From positions 431,197-495,196 of the forward strand of contig CAJNDS010000691.1 in assembly GCA_905221605.1 (NCBI GenBank): a stretch of 64,000 bases of DNA, given 5' to 3'. The translations under genes were made by a program, and so were the position numbers. Below the pieces are notes generated by a model. The model ran no database searches. It was given only the letters and a program-made list of their open reading frames with translations, and had not been told where the DNA came from. Below, piece by piece: positions 50,387-63,000 of this stretch (its first letter is position 1; every line of letters starts with the position of its first letter). This stretch comes from Symbiodinium natans (Eukaryota > Sar > Dinophyceae > Suessiales > Symbiodiniaceae).

Positions 50387-50411
50387 ATCTGTCTCTCTCT
50401 CTCTCTCTCAT
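50317..50411. repeat. (CT)n microsatellite
   Basis: Long CT run with occasional G. The 250 bp before it (50065-50316) look like 3' flank with no exon. Confidence 0.9.
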
Positions 50412-50510
50412 ATGGTCAAGGTGTTAGGGACTAGGGTCTAGGTTGCAGCACGCGAGCGACGCAGTCCCTTTGACTTGAGGCAAGATACCTCGAAGCGTAG
50501 AGGGATTGAT

Positions 50511-50795
50511 ATGTTCTGGCGTGCGGGCTTCGGCTGGGGTTTTGTTTCATTAAGTAACCCTAAACACTGATCCCTGCCTGCCTGAAACTTTTAACCCCTT
50601 CAAGGATATTGTGCTCTGTGTGTACCAAGGTTTAGGGTTTAGGGTTTTTAGGTTTAGGGTTTAGGGTTTAGGAACACCCGAAACCCCTAAACCAGGTTGG
50701 CAGCACTCTTCGAATCGATTGCCCGTGAGGCTGGGGCCCTGGCAAACATGAACCTCCCTGGCTGCTACGCAGAGAGCCCGCGACCCCTTGACTAA
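50511..50795 (+). CDS. Two exons, the second terminal
   Basis: 50511-50560 begins MFWRAGFGWGFVSLS. 50696-50795 (after AACCAG) reads LAALFESIAREAGALANMNL, then PGCYAESPRPLD and TAA. The heptamer intron between them is plausible but not proven. Product unknown. Confidence 0.4.
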
Positions 50796-50816
50796 GGATG
50801 ACGCCCTAGCCTTGGG

Positions 50817-50918
50817 ATGTTCCCCCTTACACTAACAGTCCTTAATTGGGACTAACAGTCCTTAATATAGGGGTTGTAGTACCCCCTATTATAATCCCGA
50901 TTAAGGACTCCTATATCC
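50817..50918. mobile_element. Family B element, copy 2, internally duplicated
   Basis: TTGGGATGTTCCCCCTTACACTAACAGTCCTTAATTGGG, then ACTAACAGTCCTTAATATAGGGG, so part of the left arm is repeated. The right arm (GATTAAGGACTCCTATAT) has diverged. Confidence 0.7.
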
Positions 50919-50984
50919 GCAAGCCTATGGATCTCTTTTGGGTGGAGACCTCGACTCCATTTTTTTAGCCACATGGTCTGGGGT

Positions 50985-51172
50985 TTAGGGCTAAGGATGC
51001 TGGGCTTGGGGTTTGAGGTTTAGGGTTTAGCTAAACCCTATAGGGTTTAGGGTTTAGGGTTTAGGGTTTAGGGTTTAGGGTTTGGGGCTTAATTGGGGCT
51101 TAGGGGTTTGGGCTTAGGGCTTAGGGCTTAGGGCTTAGGGCTTAGGGCTTAGGGCTTAGGATGCTTGGGGCT
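50985..51172. repeat. Mixed TTTAGGG / CTTAGGG array
   Basis: Starts with TTTAGGG units meeting a short inverted CTAAACCC, then eight CTTAGGG units in a row. Confidence 0.85.
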
Positions 51173-51504
51173 TAGCGCCACTTGTCGTATTCTGAACGAA
51201 ACAGGTACGCCAGTGTGGGTGTTGTGGTACCCGAATCCAAAGCAGTAGTACTAAAGGGTACAGGATTCAGGCTTGTTTAGGGCTTCGGGGTTAGGATTGT
51301 GGGGCGTTTAGAGTTTAGGGCTGTAGTCTAGGGTTCCCTAAACTCCAAACCCTATAAACCCTAAACCCTAAACCCCAAATAGCGGTTAGGGCGTTTTTGG
51401 GTTTGGGGATCAGGCCACCCAGGCCCTTATTTGTGAGGAAGTTCTGGGTTAAAGGGTCTAGGGTTTGCCTTTTTAGGGTTTAGGGTTTAGGGTTTAGTGT
51501 AGAG

Positions 51505-51695
51505 GAACCTATGTACCAGTACCCTCACCAGGACTGGCTGCGCTTACTTTTGTTAAACAGGGTCGCTTTAGGTAGGTCAGAAACCCTGGGGGAGCATGTC
51601 GCTTGCTTGCGGTTCCTTCATGGTCCACGACGCCGTTTTCCAAAGCCTCAGAAGCATGACTTCCTCATGTGTATACTTCTGCGCCGTCCGGAGGC
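51505..51695 (+). CDS. Two possible exons upstream of the KCR gene
   Basis: 51505-51571 reads YPHQDWLRLLLLNRVAL before GTAGGT. 51595-51690 is open in two frames (SFMVHDAVFQSLRSMTSS or CRLLAVPSWSTTPFSKASEA then stop). The phase favours the second, but I cannot decide. Product unknown. Confidence 0.35.
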
Positions 51696-51866
51696 TTGCA
51701 GGCTTTAAGAGGTTTCGAGCTACCTGCAGCATTGGTCAGAAAACAGGTGGCTCACAAAAGGTGGTTTCGGGTCTAAGGTTCAGGGCCTAGGGCCTAGGGT
51801 TTAGGGTTTAGGGCTTGGGGTTTAGGTTCCGGGGTTGAGAGTTCCGAGTGCGATTACGTCTTGGAC

Positions 51867-53972
51867 ATGGAGCTTTTGTCTGCGTTGGCCATCGCCGTGG
51901 CCCTAAAGGCCAGCCACACCCTGCCGCTGGTCGGAATACGGGATCCATCAGCCCAAACCTGAATTGAAGGGTTTAGGGTTTAGGGGTTAGGGTTTAGGGT
52001 TTAGGGTTAAGTGTTTAGGGTTAAGGTCCATGGGTAGTTCTAGGTAGGGTTACCATAAGCCTGAACCTGGGCAGCTTTCAGTAGGGTTTCCATAAGCCCA
52101 AGCCGTACCTGAAGCTCCAGGGGTAGCTTTAAGTAGGGTTCTAAGTACTGTACCCTAAGTAAGGTCCCCAATTATAACTACCCCATGAACCTCCAAGTAC
52201 CTAGACGAGTAACCTTGTACCTTCATAGGGGCACATACACCCAAAGGTTATCGCACATTCCCTTTCTAAAGACAGAGAGGTTGCTCTTCAAGTAATCCAC
52301 TAAACCCTTCAACCCTAACTCCCAACAAAACAGGACATCATCGGTGGTTCGTCCATGGGCATGGTGTCTTCATGAACTCGGGAAATTTGCGAACCCTCTC
52401 TTGGCCCCTGAATTGCGGGGTTCGGTGTCGGTTTATGACGCTTCAGAGGTAGTTGTCCTAACCATGCGTCCCCCAAAAGTACCCCGTCAGAAGCTACTCC
52501 CGCCTATAGGCGGGCTTCAAAGCCTTCAGAATGAAGCAAATCTAAGCATACCCTGCCCAACAAAGAAAGGTACATGGCGCTCCTTCTTTGCCAATGGGCA
52601 CGTTCCCCGTTATACTCACAGTCCTTAATGGGAATGATAATTCCCCCCAATTTTAATCCCTTTTAAGGCCTGGTAGGATACTCCAGATAAACGTTGAACC
52701 TGCCGAGATGTAGATGCAAGCCGGCGGCTGGTTTACTGTACGTGAGGTTAGGAAGGGAAGCCCAACACACCAACCCTCCAGGTTTAGGGTTTAGGGTTTA
52801 GGGTTTAGGGTTGAAAAAGCCTAACCCAAGACCCGAAAGCCCAAACCCTAGGTACTTGGCGTACAAGTTCTTCTTCCGAGCGGGCAAGGACCTCAAGCAG
52901 TATGGCGAGTGGGCGGTGGTTACTGGTGCCACTGCCCCTTCGCCAAACAGATGCAACCCACACACTATCGTGCACCGTAACCTGCCATTTGCTATGCCCG
53001 TTAGGGAGGCTTCCAAAATGTGGGGCACAACCCAAAAAAAGCACCAAAATATCCCCTAAACCCTAAACCCTAAACCCTAAACCCTAAACCCTAAACCCTA
53101 AACCCTAAACCCTAAACCCTAAACCCCCCCCCCCCCCACTCAGCTTGAAGACCTGAGCTCCACTTGCCCCCGACGCCCACAAAATCAGACAAAGCTAGCC
53201 CCACGCGCCGAACCTCGGGTTTAGGGGTAAGCCCCCCTTTCAAGCCGAAGCCGTGAACCCCTAAACCCTAAACCCTAAACCCTAAACCCTAAACCCTAAA
53301 CCCTAAACCCTCGAAATCCCTCCGGCTGAGGATGGCATCGGCAAGGCCTACGCCTTTGAGCTCGCGTCCCTGGGGTTGAAGGCCTCGGTGTTTTTTGGGA
53401 GGATGAGGGTTGGTTTTAAAGGGTTTGTCTAGGGGTTTAGGGTTTAGGGTTTAGGGTTTAGGGTTTGTTTAGGGGTTTAGGGGTTTAGGGTTTCAGCGTT
53501 TGGAGGGGATTAGGCTCTAGGATTAGAGGGTTTGGGATTTGGTCTTCAGGGTTTGGGGGTTTAGGTGAGGGTTTGGGTTTTATATACCTAGTGTAACGTT
53601 GTACCTCACACAAGTCATTTACACGATTTCGCTAGGTCAGCCCTGCAATCATAGCCACCAAGGGCTTGGACGGCCGCAAGATTTGTCTTCGGGTTTGACA
53701 ATGGAAGCACTGCTTCACTTAGATGCGAACTAAAGAAAACAGATCACGCGTCAGGGTTTAGGCTTCATGATTTAGGTATGGGGCGGCCTGGGGCGGATTC
53801 CAGACATATGCGACAGCTGGGTAGATAGATAAACAGCACCGATACACAAACCCTAAACCGTGAACCATACACCCTCCGACTCCTTACACTCTCAAGAATG
53901 CCACCGGCCTTACCTGGAGATGTAGTTGACTTGCCGGGGATAGCTATCAATGTTTAAGGTGGCAAGTCGAAT

Positions 53973-54003
<31 letters not shown>

Positions 54004-57000
54004 AACCCTAAACCCTGAACCCCCTTGAAGCCCATTAAAACTTGGGATGTTCCCCCGGGCGGCTGCGCTGCTCCACGATGCTGGGGATCAGTAATTGTTG
54101 AGTTCACAGTTTGTGGGCGGGCTTTCCTCGTGCTTGCGCTCAGCATGCTGCCGGTGCTGCCCCGTGGGCCTACCTCATCTCCATCGTCTCCTGAACCCTG
54201 CCCCCCGCGTGCTAGCCCTGCCCCCTGCGCGCTCATCTGGCCCTCTGTATGAGCCAATTGCAGTTCTTACACTTGTCTTCGGTCTGTCCCCGGTGGTAGG
54301 CGATCCCGTCAGCTGTCTGCTGGGTGTTGTTTGTCTGTTTGTATCCTCACATCTCTCACAAGCAGTGTCTGTGTGTTTGTATTTTGGCGCCGCCCTCAGA
54401 AGTAGGAGTTGGCTTGTGATTTCAATCATACGTTCCCTCGCCCTCTGTGACCCGCTGTCACTAGGGAATGCATTTTGCGAGCTTGCTATTTTTCCCCTTA
54501 TACTAAGTTACTAACCGTCCTTAATCGGGATTATAATAGGGGGTACTAGAACCCCTGTGGATCACGGTTAGTATAAAGGGGGGGACATCCCAACCTACAG
54601 CCCTACAAACCCTGAAACCTAAACCCTGGGGCAGGTGCTCCTGGTAATACCCCAAACCTTTACCCCTGAACCCGAAACCGTAAACCCTAAACCCTAAACC
54701 CTAAACCCTAAACCCTAAACCCTAAACCCTAAACCCTAAACCCAAAACCCAAAACCCAAAAACAAACCTAAACCCTCGGGGAGGTGCTCCTGGTGGCGCG
54801 GAGCGAAGAGAAGCTCGCTGACACGGCCAAGGAGTTGAAAGATGCCCACCCAGGCATCAGGGTTTACTACGATAATTAGGGTTTAGGGTCTAGGGGTTTA
54901 GGGTTTAGGGGTTTAGGGGTTTAGGGTTTAGGGTTTAGGGCTTGGGGTTTAGCATGTTCCCCCTTATACTAACAGTCCTTAACAGGGATAATAGTCCCCC
55001 CCCCCCCCTTATAATCCCTATTAAGGACTGTTAGTATACGGGGGAACATCCCAAACTATAATCCCCATATTGCTTTTGTAAGGAAGAACATGTTTTGGGC
55101 GGTGTCGGGTTTAGGGTTTATAAGTTTCACGGGTTTTCTGGTTTGTGATTTTTGGGCTTTTTGTTTGGAGCTATAGGGCTTCACTACCACCGGGTTTGAC
55201 TATTATTTGCAATATTTGCCGAAGAACCCCAACAAAATTGTAAGAAGTAGGCCCTATATTGCCCTTATAAAGAAGAATGTATATTAGTTTTCGAGGGTTG
55301 TAAATTTGGGGTTTATAGATTTTGGGTTGATTTTGGTTATAGGGTTTCGGGCTTTATGGTTTATAGGGTTGAGGGTTTAGGTCAGGAGAAGGCGCTGCTC
55401 CCCCTACGCCTGAATAACCTGGGCTGCTGTGTGCAATGGCCAAAATGCATGGCTATGACCCAGAGTAGGCCCTTTCCCCTGTTTTAGGGTTGCCGTTCCC
55501 TTGTAAGCCCCTTTAAACCAAAACGGGCACGCCTTGTATTTCTAGGTTCATCCTGGGTCTAGAAAATGGGCATGTAGGAAATAATCCTGCTTCTTTATTG
55601 CACCTTTGATCCTTGGGCTCCGGGTATTCTTTGGTTCAGCTTCATGGTTTTAGAGCCGATGTGCAGCCTGCAAGTTAAGGTGGGGCGGGGCGGGGGTCAG
55701 GGTACCCTAAACCCTAAACCCTAAACCCGAAACCCTAAACCCTAAACCCTAAACCCTAAATCCTAAGCCCAAACCCCATAAATCCTAACCCCGTTAGGGT
55801 TTTGGGTGTGTTGATTTTTTGGAGTCTGCTGGACATTGCAGGTGCCACGGTGGACGTGCTGAAGGTCGATTTCGCCAAGTTCGATGCCTCGGTCCGTGCC
55901 ATGGTGATCCCTGGTCAGATGAGGTTGGAGTTTAGGTTTTAGGGTTTAGGGTTTAGGGTTTAGGGTGTAGGGCTTCTCCGGAATCATGCAGAGGGCTTGA
56001 ATTCTCTTATGACTTTGCGGATACCGCTATAGATGCTGTCATGCATCATAGTATGAATCTCTATGGGGGTTTCCGACGAGAGGGGTACCCCTTTTGGGGG
56101 CCCCTTTAAGGGGATTCTTTTCTATCTGGGGTATAAGCTGTCCCCTGCCCCCCCCCCCCCCCCCCCCCTATTTGGGACGTTCAGCGTTTAGGGTTTGGGG
56201 GGTTTCAGGGTCGAGGGGTAAGAATCTTCCTTCACCTCAAACAGGCGGAAAATGAAACTCAAGCCTAAGTCTACTGGGAGTACCTTATTGCAGAGGATAA
56301 CACCCCCCCCCCCCCAAAAAAAAAAAAAACAAAATAATGAATTTATATATATATATGTTTATATATATATATATGTGTGTATATATATACTAACTATTCA
56401 GGCACCCATATTACACGTTTGTGCTCGCGATATGCGAGACGGTCGTCTCTTGTAGACTTCCGGGCTCACGTCGTGTCTCACTGTGTTTGGGGTCTGCCCT
56501 CGAAACATTTGGGATGTTCCCCCTTGTATTAACAGTCCCCTAATGGGCAGTCTAGTACCCCCTACTATAATCCCTATTCAGGACTGTTTGTATACGGGGG
56601 ACCAACCCAAAACCCAAAACCCAAAACCCTAAACCCAAAACCCAAAACCCCAAACCCCAAACCCCAAACCCAAAACCCTAACCCTAAACCCTAAACCCGC
56701 TTATTTTCGCATCCTCATTCATATCTTGTCTTCTGTTTGCTTCTGGGCCTTGCTCAAAGGCAAGTTTTTGGGGGTCCAGGCAAGGCCCTAGCTACATGTA
56801 GGGGTGAAGCCTCCTAAAGCTCGAAACCCCAAACCCTAAACCCTAAACCCTAAACCCCGAAGCCCCTAAGCCCCCAAGCCCTTAAGCCCCTAAACCCCTA
56901 AACCCTAAACCCCTAAACCCTTAGACCCCTGAACCCTGAGCCCTCATGTGTTGCAAGGAAGGCCAAGCTGGATCCGCTGGATATCGGAATTCTGGCCCCC

Positions 57001-60000
57001 CGGCCGGAGACAAGCTTCCTGAGGCGTTGGGTTTAGGGTTTAGGGTCTAGGGTGTAGGGTTGAGGGTTTAGGGTTTAGAGTCTAGGGCTTAGGGACCCTA
57101 AACCCTAAACCCTAAACCCTCCAAACCTTAAAAGTGTGCTTCAAGATTTTCATAAGCCCCAAGCTTTCCGTTCCTGAAGCTCCTACATCCCCCAAACAAA
57201 CCCTTTGAAGAGAGCACACGTCTGTATTAGTAGGGTGTGGGGTTCAGGGTAGTGGGGTTTACGGGTTAAGGGTTTAGGGCTTAGCATTCGGCTTAGAGTT
57301 CGTTGTCGTCGGTATCCCTGGACTGAAAGGTTTCAATACGCTGCACTTGTGGAATCAGCTGGGCCCTAAGTGTGCCGTAGAAAGGCTTATGGTCACTGTG
57401 CCTAATAAGGCACAGGGTTTAGAGTTTAGGGTTTAGGGCCTAGGGTTTAGGGTTTAGGGTTCAATTTGGGTTTAGGGGTCCCGGCGCCGCGGACTGCAGG
57501 TCAACAACGTGGGCATGTCCTACCCCTTCACGAAGTACTTCCACGAGCTGAAAGACGCCGAGATTGCAGACATCATGGAGGCACTTTAGGGTTTAGGGGT
57601 TTAGGGTTTAGGGTTTAGGGTTTAGGGTTTCGTGTTTGGGGTTTAGGGTTTAGGGTTTAGGGTTTAGGGTTTGGAGCTTAGGAAAGTAGGCGAGCGTGCA
57701 AGCACTGCCTCGACTCTTTAGCTCCAGTGAAGCACCCTCCCTTAGGTTGCCTCTTGGTTAAACCAGACGACTCGAGACCAAAGACACGTAACATATCAGA
57801 CCTTTGGGGTTAGGGTTTAGAGTTTGGGGTTTATGGTCGGAATATTTTTCACAGTATTCCCTTATGGTCCCTTTATAGTTATACTAATTTCCCCCAAATA
57901 AAACTATTCTAAATATTCAGGCCCCTACATTAGTGCTGGACACCAGCAGTTTCGCCATGACAGGTCAACATGGATTCAATGACGTGGATGACTCGCCTGG
58001 TTCTGGGAGACATTGATGAGGACCCTCGCCCCCCTGTCGCCTCAGGAGCTTATGCACCACAACCCCCTCAAGCCCTGTATAGACTCGAAACCCTCAACCG
58101 CAGAGCCCCTAAACCCTAAACCCTAAATTTAAACCCTAAACCCTAAACCCTAAACCCTAAACCCTAAAACAAGTCATGAACCCCAAAGCCACTGCAACTC
58201 TGCAGGCCCCCGGAAACGCCTGCAACCCCCCTAGTACACGCTACCCTGTGTTTGGTGTAGCTCTACGTGTAGTTACATTGAATTTAGGGTTTAGGGTTTA
58301 GGGTTTAGGGGTTAGGGTTTAGGGTTTAGGGTTTAGGGTTACACGGTCCCTTAATATGCTCCCTTACCTTCGTTAGAAGGTTCTGAAGTATGGGCCCTCG
58401 TTTTTTTTGGTATGTAAGGGGTTATATAAGGGGTCCCCATTTGAGGGGCCATGAAGAGGGACCATGTAACTACCCTAACAGAAAGGTATGCTGTGGGGCC
58501 CCACGTTTTTGCATCTCTGTTTTGTGGGCACGCTGACACCATGTGGGCTGTGGCCTTGCACGGGTTTAGGGTTGGCGAACCCGGAGGGTTCAAAAAATAG
58601 TACTATCATGGAATCCGGTACTAGAAACATACTACAGAGGGTCTTGCTCGTACCTACCGGTACTACAAGCGGACCCTCTGGGTCAGCCCCAAACCCTAAA
58701 GCCCTAAACCCCAAACCCTGAACCCTAAACCCTAAACAGAACCCTAAAGCCCAAACCCCGAACCCTAAACCCTAAACCCTAAGCTCCAAACCTTAATCCG
58801 GAGGACCTGAAGCCAAAGACCGGCATGCTTGTGCGCAAGCGTGGTGCCATCGTCAACACTTCTTCAGGGGGCGCTCGGAGCCTGCGATGGAAGTTTGGAT
58901 GTTTAGGGTTTCGAGTTTAGGATTTCGGGTTTAGGGTTTAAAGTTTAGGGTTTAGGGTTTGTGGTTCTCAGGGTCCACGTAGAGTATGGTTTCGGGTTCA
59001 GACTTGAGGGGGTATGTCTATACCGTATGTATACACATATATATATATATGTATATGTATGTGTATACATATATATATATATTTATTTATTTCTTTACCA
59101 TGCTATGAGGCCATCGCAGTCACTTTCTGGGTCGCCGCAGCTCTTTTCCAAGAAGCAACCCCTCGTACTTGGTACCCAAAGACCCTCTAAGCCCCACCTG
59201 GAGTCTCCAGCGTAGTCCCTTTTTGGGGGTAGTTATAGGGGGATTCTAGTATACTACCCCCAAAAAGGTACTACATAGGAGCCTCTAGGTAAACCCTTTG
59301 TTCAGGTACAAGGTTGCTCTAGGCCGGGTTCAGGGTTCAACCGAACGTTGCGGCTCTCCTGCACGCGCAACCCTCAAAGACGTACCCAAAGCGCGGCGCA
59401 ATAACCCGGTAAATTTGATAAGGATCCTTCCTTGGAGGTTCATGGGTAGCTGTAAAGTAGGGCTATCAGTACGGGGGCTTTCAGTACGGCAACGATCCTT
59501 CGAACCCTATGTAGCTGCACTTAGAACCCTACTTCCTACCCATGACCCTGCAAGTATGATGGTTCAAGGTAGATTCCTGAACCCTAAACCCTAAACCCTA
59601 AACCCTAAACTTTAAGGGCCGTTTTGCTCTCTGGGAAGTAAGGACGACCTCACCGCTCCTGGCAGAATATTCGGCGGCCAAGGCCTATGTCGAAAAGATC
59701 CACGGCCGCACAGGGAGTTCGGCACTGGGCGTTGCTGTGGGTTCTGGAGATGTGTGTGTGTGTGTGCGTTTTAGGGTTTAGTGTGTAGGTTTTAGGGTTT
59801 AGGGAGGCGGGCGGGAGGGGGGGGGGGGGGGGGGGGGGCAGTCTAATACTCAATCTTCCACCTTACACCTACACCCGAAACCCCAAAACAAAGAGAACAG
59901 TACGTCGTGGCGCTGTGTGTTTGCGACGCCTGCGTTTTTTATACGGAATTCCGACATATCTGTATTTGACCAAGGGTTCATATAGGCCATCGTAGTAGGC

Positions 60001-63000
60001 TACTAAAAGATCCAATAACTATTTTCTTTGTTCCTTCCCAGAAGGTCCATGTATCGGGTTTTCCCGAAACGGGGCATACCCTTATCGGGGTTTCCTATAG
60101 GGTCTAGAGATCATCCAGTATCCGCTTGTCCTACTAATTGTTGCGTAGTTGGGTGCTTGGTACTTATAAATGTGTAATATAATTGCATGGTACTACAAAT
60201 GCAAACTCTCCCCAAAACTGGAAGCCTAAACCCGAAACCCTCTTCGTCCTTTGCCAAGATGGCAGGTTTCCGGGAAGGGGCGGGGCTATGGGGTGATGTA
60301 CAGCTTTCTACACCTTGCTTCGGGAAACCCTAAACCCTAAACCCTAAACCCCTAAACCCTAAACCCTAAACCCTAAACCCTAAACCCTAAACCCTAAGCC
60401 CCAAACCCAACATCACCTGTGTGGCGCGTGCAGTGCGGGCATCTTCCGATTGGCACCCTTGGGAGTATGCCCAACCGTGAGTCCTACGTTATGGTTAAGG
60501 TCGAGGGTTCAGGCTTAAGCCCAAAACCCTAAACCCAAGTTCTGAGACAGCTGAATCTTCCAACCCTTGAATTCCGGAGCTTTCAACCTGCCTTCCTAGT
60601 ATATCAGGCAGGCGGAAGTGCTCCACTCAGACTTTTGTGGTGCCCGAACTGCTTATGCAGCCACACAGGCTTTACAGCCGGGTTGGGAGGAGCCTAAACC
60701 CTAAACCTTGGACCCTAAACCCTAAACCCTAAACCCTAAACCCTAAACCCTAAACCCTAAACCCTAAACCCTAACCCCCAAGCCCCAAGCCCTAAGCCCT
60801 AAGCCCTAAGCCCTAAGCCCTAAGCCCTAAGCCCTAAGCCCTGGCCCCTAAACCCTAAACCCTAAACCTTGGACCAGGTTCTCACAGGGCCTTGCGGCGG
60901 AATTGGCTCCGAAGGGCATCCACGTCCAGGCCCTCAATGGCTTGACCCAGAGGGTCCTAAGTACCTAATTCCGAAACCCTAAACCGTAAACCCTAAACCC
61001 TAAGCCCTAAACCCTCTTACCCAAGCCATAGTACCAATTCCTACGAAAGAACCCTACTTTAACCCTACCTTAACCCTACTTTCTGCTATGTAGGTACTTA
61101 CGACCCTGTGGGTGGAGGCGTGGTTTGACTTTGGGATTCAGCGCTTAGGGCCGTTGAGGGGTCGAGGGTTTAGGGTTTAGGGTTTAAGATTTAGGGTTTG
61201 CAGGGATGGACCTTCCCGAAGTACATGAGTTGTGGGGGGGAGGGGGTGGCAGGGGTGGTGGCAGCATCTCCCGACCTTAGACTACTGGGTTTTGGAGCAC
61301 TGTACTTTGATTTTTTTTAATTCTGGGTTTCTGGGTCCCTATTCTAGCTACTTCTACCTAAAAGTATATGTTTTCCAGGGTCTACTCCAAAGTAGCAAGA
61401 CCATCTGGCTCTTGAGAAACTATCCATCAAGGGATTAAGACTCGGACGTCTAAGGTTGTACCCCGAAGAGGTTGCCTGAACATCCTCCTAAGATGGCCCT
61501 TCTATTCCCTCAAGGATCTTTAAAAGGCCCCAAACCCAAGGGTACTGCACCATCTTCGGGGTCCAAGGTACAGTCCCTTGAACACATAGTATATGTTGAA
61601 CATGTATGTGCCGAAGTACTTGCAGACTGAAACGAATAGATGACAGTAGGGCTTCTGGGTTCTTTTTAAGGCATGGTCTAGTTCCCTGAAGTTTTTCGGG
61701 GATGGTTCTAGCGGCTTGAAAACGCCAGGTTGCAAGTTTTAGGGTTTAGGGTTTAGGGTTTAGACCCCGAGCCCGTTTCAGGCACAGACGCCCTTGTTCG
61801 TAACAACGAAGATGGCAAAGATCAGGCGGCCTGGAGACGTAGGGTTTATGCTTTTTTGTTTTATGGTTTATGGGGTTTGATAGGGCTTTAATAGGGTTTA
61901 ATGGGATTTAATAGGCTTTAATAGCGTTTTCAGGGTTTCATCGGGTTTACAGGGTTGAATAGTGTCTAATGGGGGTTTGTAGGGTTTGTGGGGTGTAGGC
62001 TTACGAGCTTCGCCTGCTTGCTGCAGCATGCGTCCGATTGCGGCGATCCCTGCCCGAGCCCTCATAGCCGGTTTAGGGTTTAGGGTATCGGGTTTCGGGT
62101 TTCGGGTTTCGGGTTTCGGGCACACACCCACACAGACACACATGTCACCCACGCACATGCACACTTACTCACTATGTCTTACGTTTTTTTGTTTCTACTG
62201 TCGTGTTTTGTCCTGTTTTGGCTATCTATATTCATATATAGCTTCTCTCCATTTATTTCTATCCCTCTCTCTTTCCTTCCCCCTCCTTCGCCCCTCTCTC
62301 CCAGACACGCTAGAGGGGTTCCGGGGTTTGGAGTTTCGGGTTGGGATGTTTTTACTGATACTAGCAGTCCTTAGTAGGGATTTTAGTACCCCCTAGTAAA
62401 AAATTCCTAAGAGTGACTGTTAGTGTAAGTGGGAACATCCCCAAGTTTCGGGTTTGGTGGCTTGGGCTTTGGAAGCTCCCCAGACACCTGCAAACCCTAA
62501 GAAAATCCCAAGGGGGTACTATTTAGAAAGGGATAAAAAACCGGTACCTCTAGCGCAACTCGCATTCAGATGAAACGAAGAATGATTTGAATACTCATGT
62601 GCATCTTCATGGTGCAGAGATGAATAATTCCTGCAGCATGAAGCACCTGCCGCCCCTTAGAGCTCGCTTCGGGATAAATTAATGCCTCCCCCTGCGCGCA
62701 GGAAGGCCTCGATCACAGTGCCGTCGCCGGAAGACTACGTGAAGTGCGCCACACGCCAGATTGGCTACGATGCGGTGATATCGCCTTGGTTGCATGCAAG
62801 CAAGTTAGAGGGCCTAGGGGTTTAGGGTTGAGGGGTATAAGTTTGCTCAGACGACACATGATCACCAATGAGAGAGTCCTTCGTTGTCCTGTGAGTTCCT
62901 GCCGTTCATCTACCACCCCCCTTAAGCTGCGCAGCCTAGGTGGGCGCATTCATTGCAGCTGTGGGTTCTTTCCTTGCTTCCGGAACCCGTCGCAATCTAC

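Noticed and set aside
52340-52385. GGSSMG, a possible alpha/beta-hydrolase or patatin motif
   Set aside because: The frame stops within a few codons, competing frames are longer, and the region is inside KCR intron 1.
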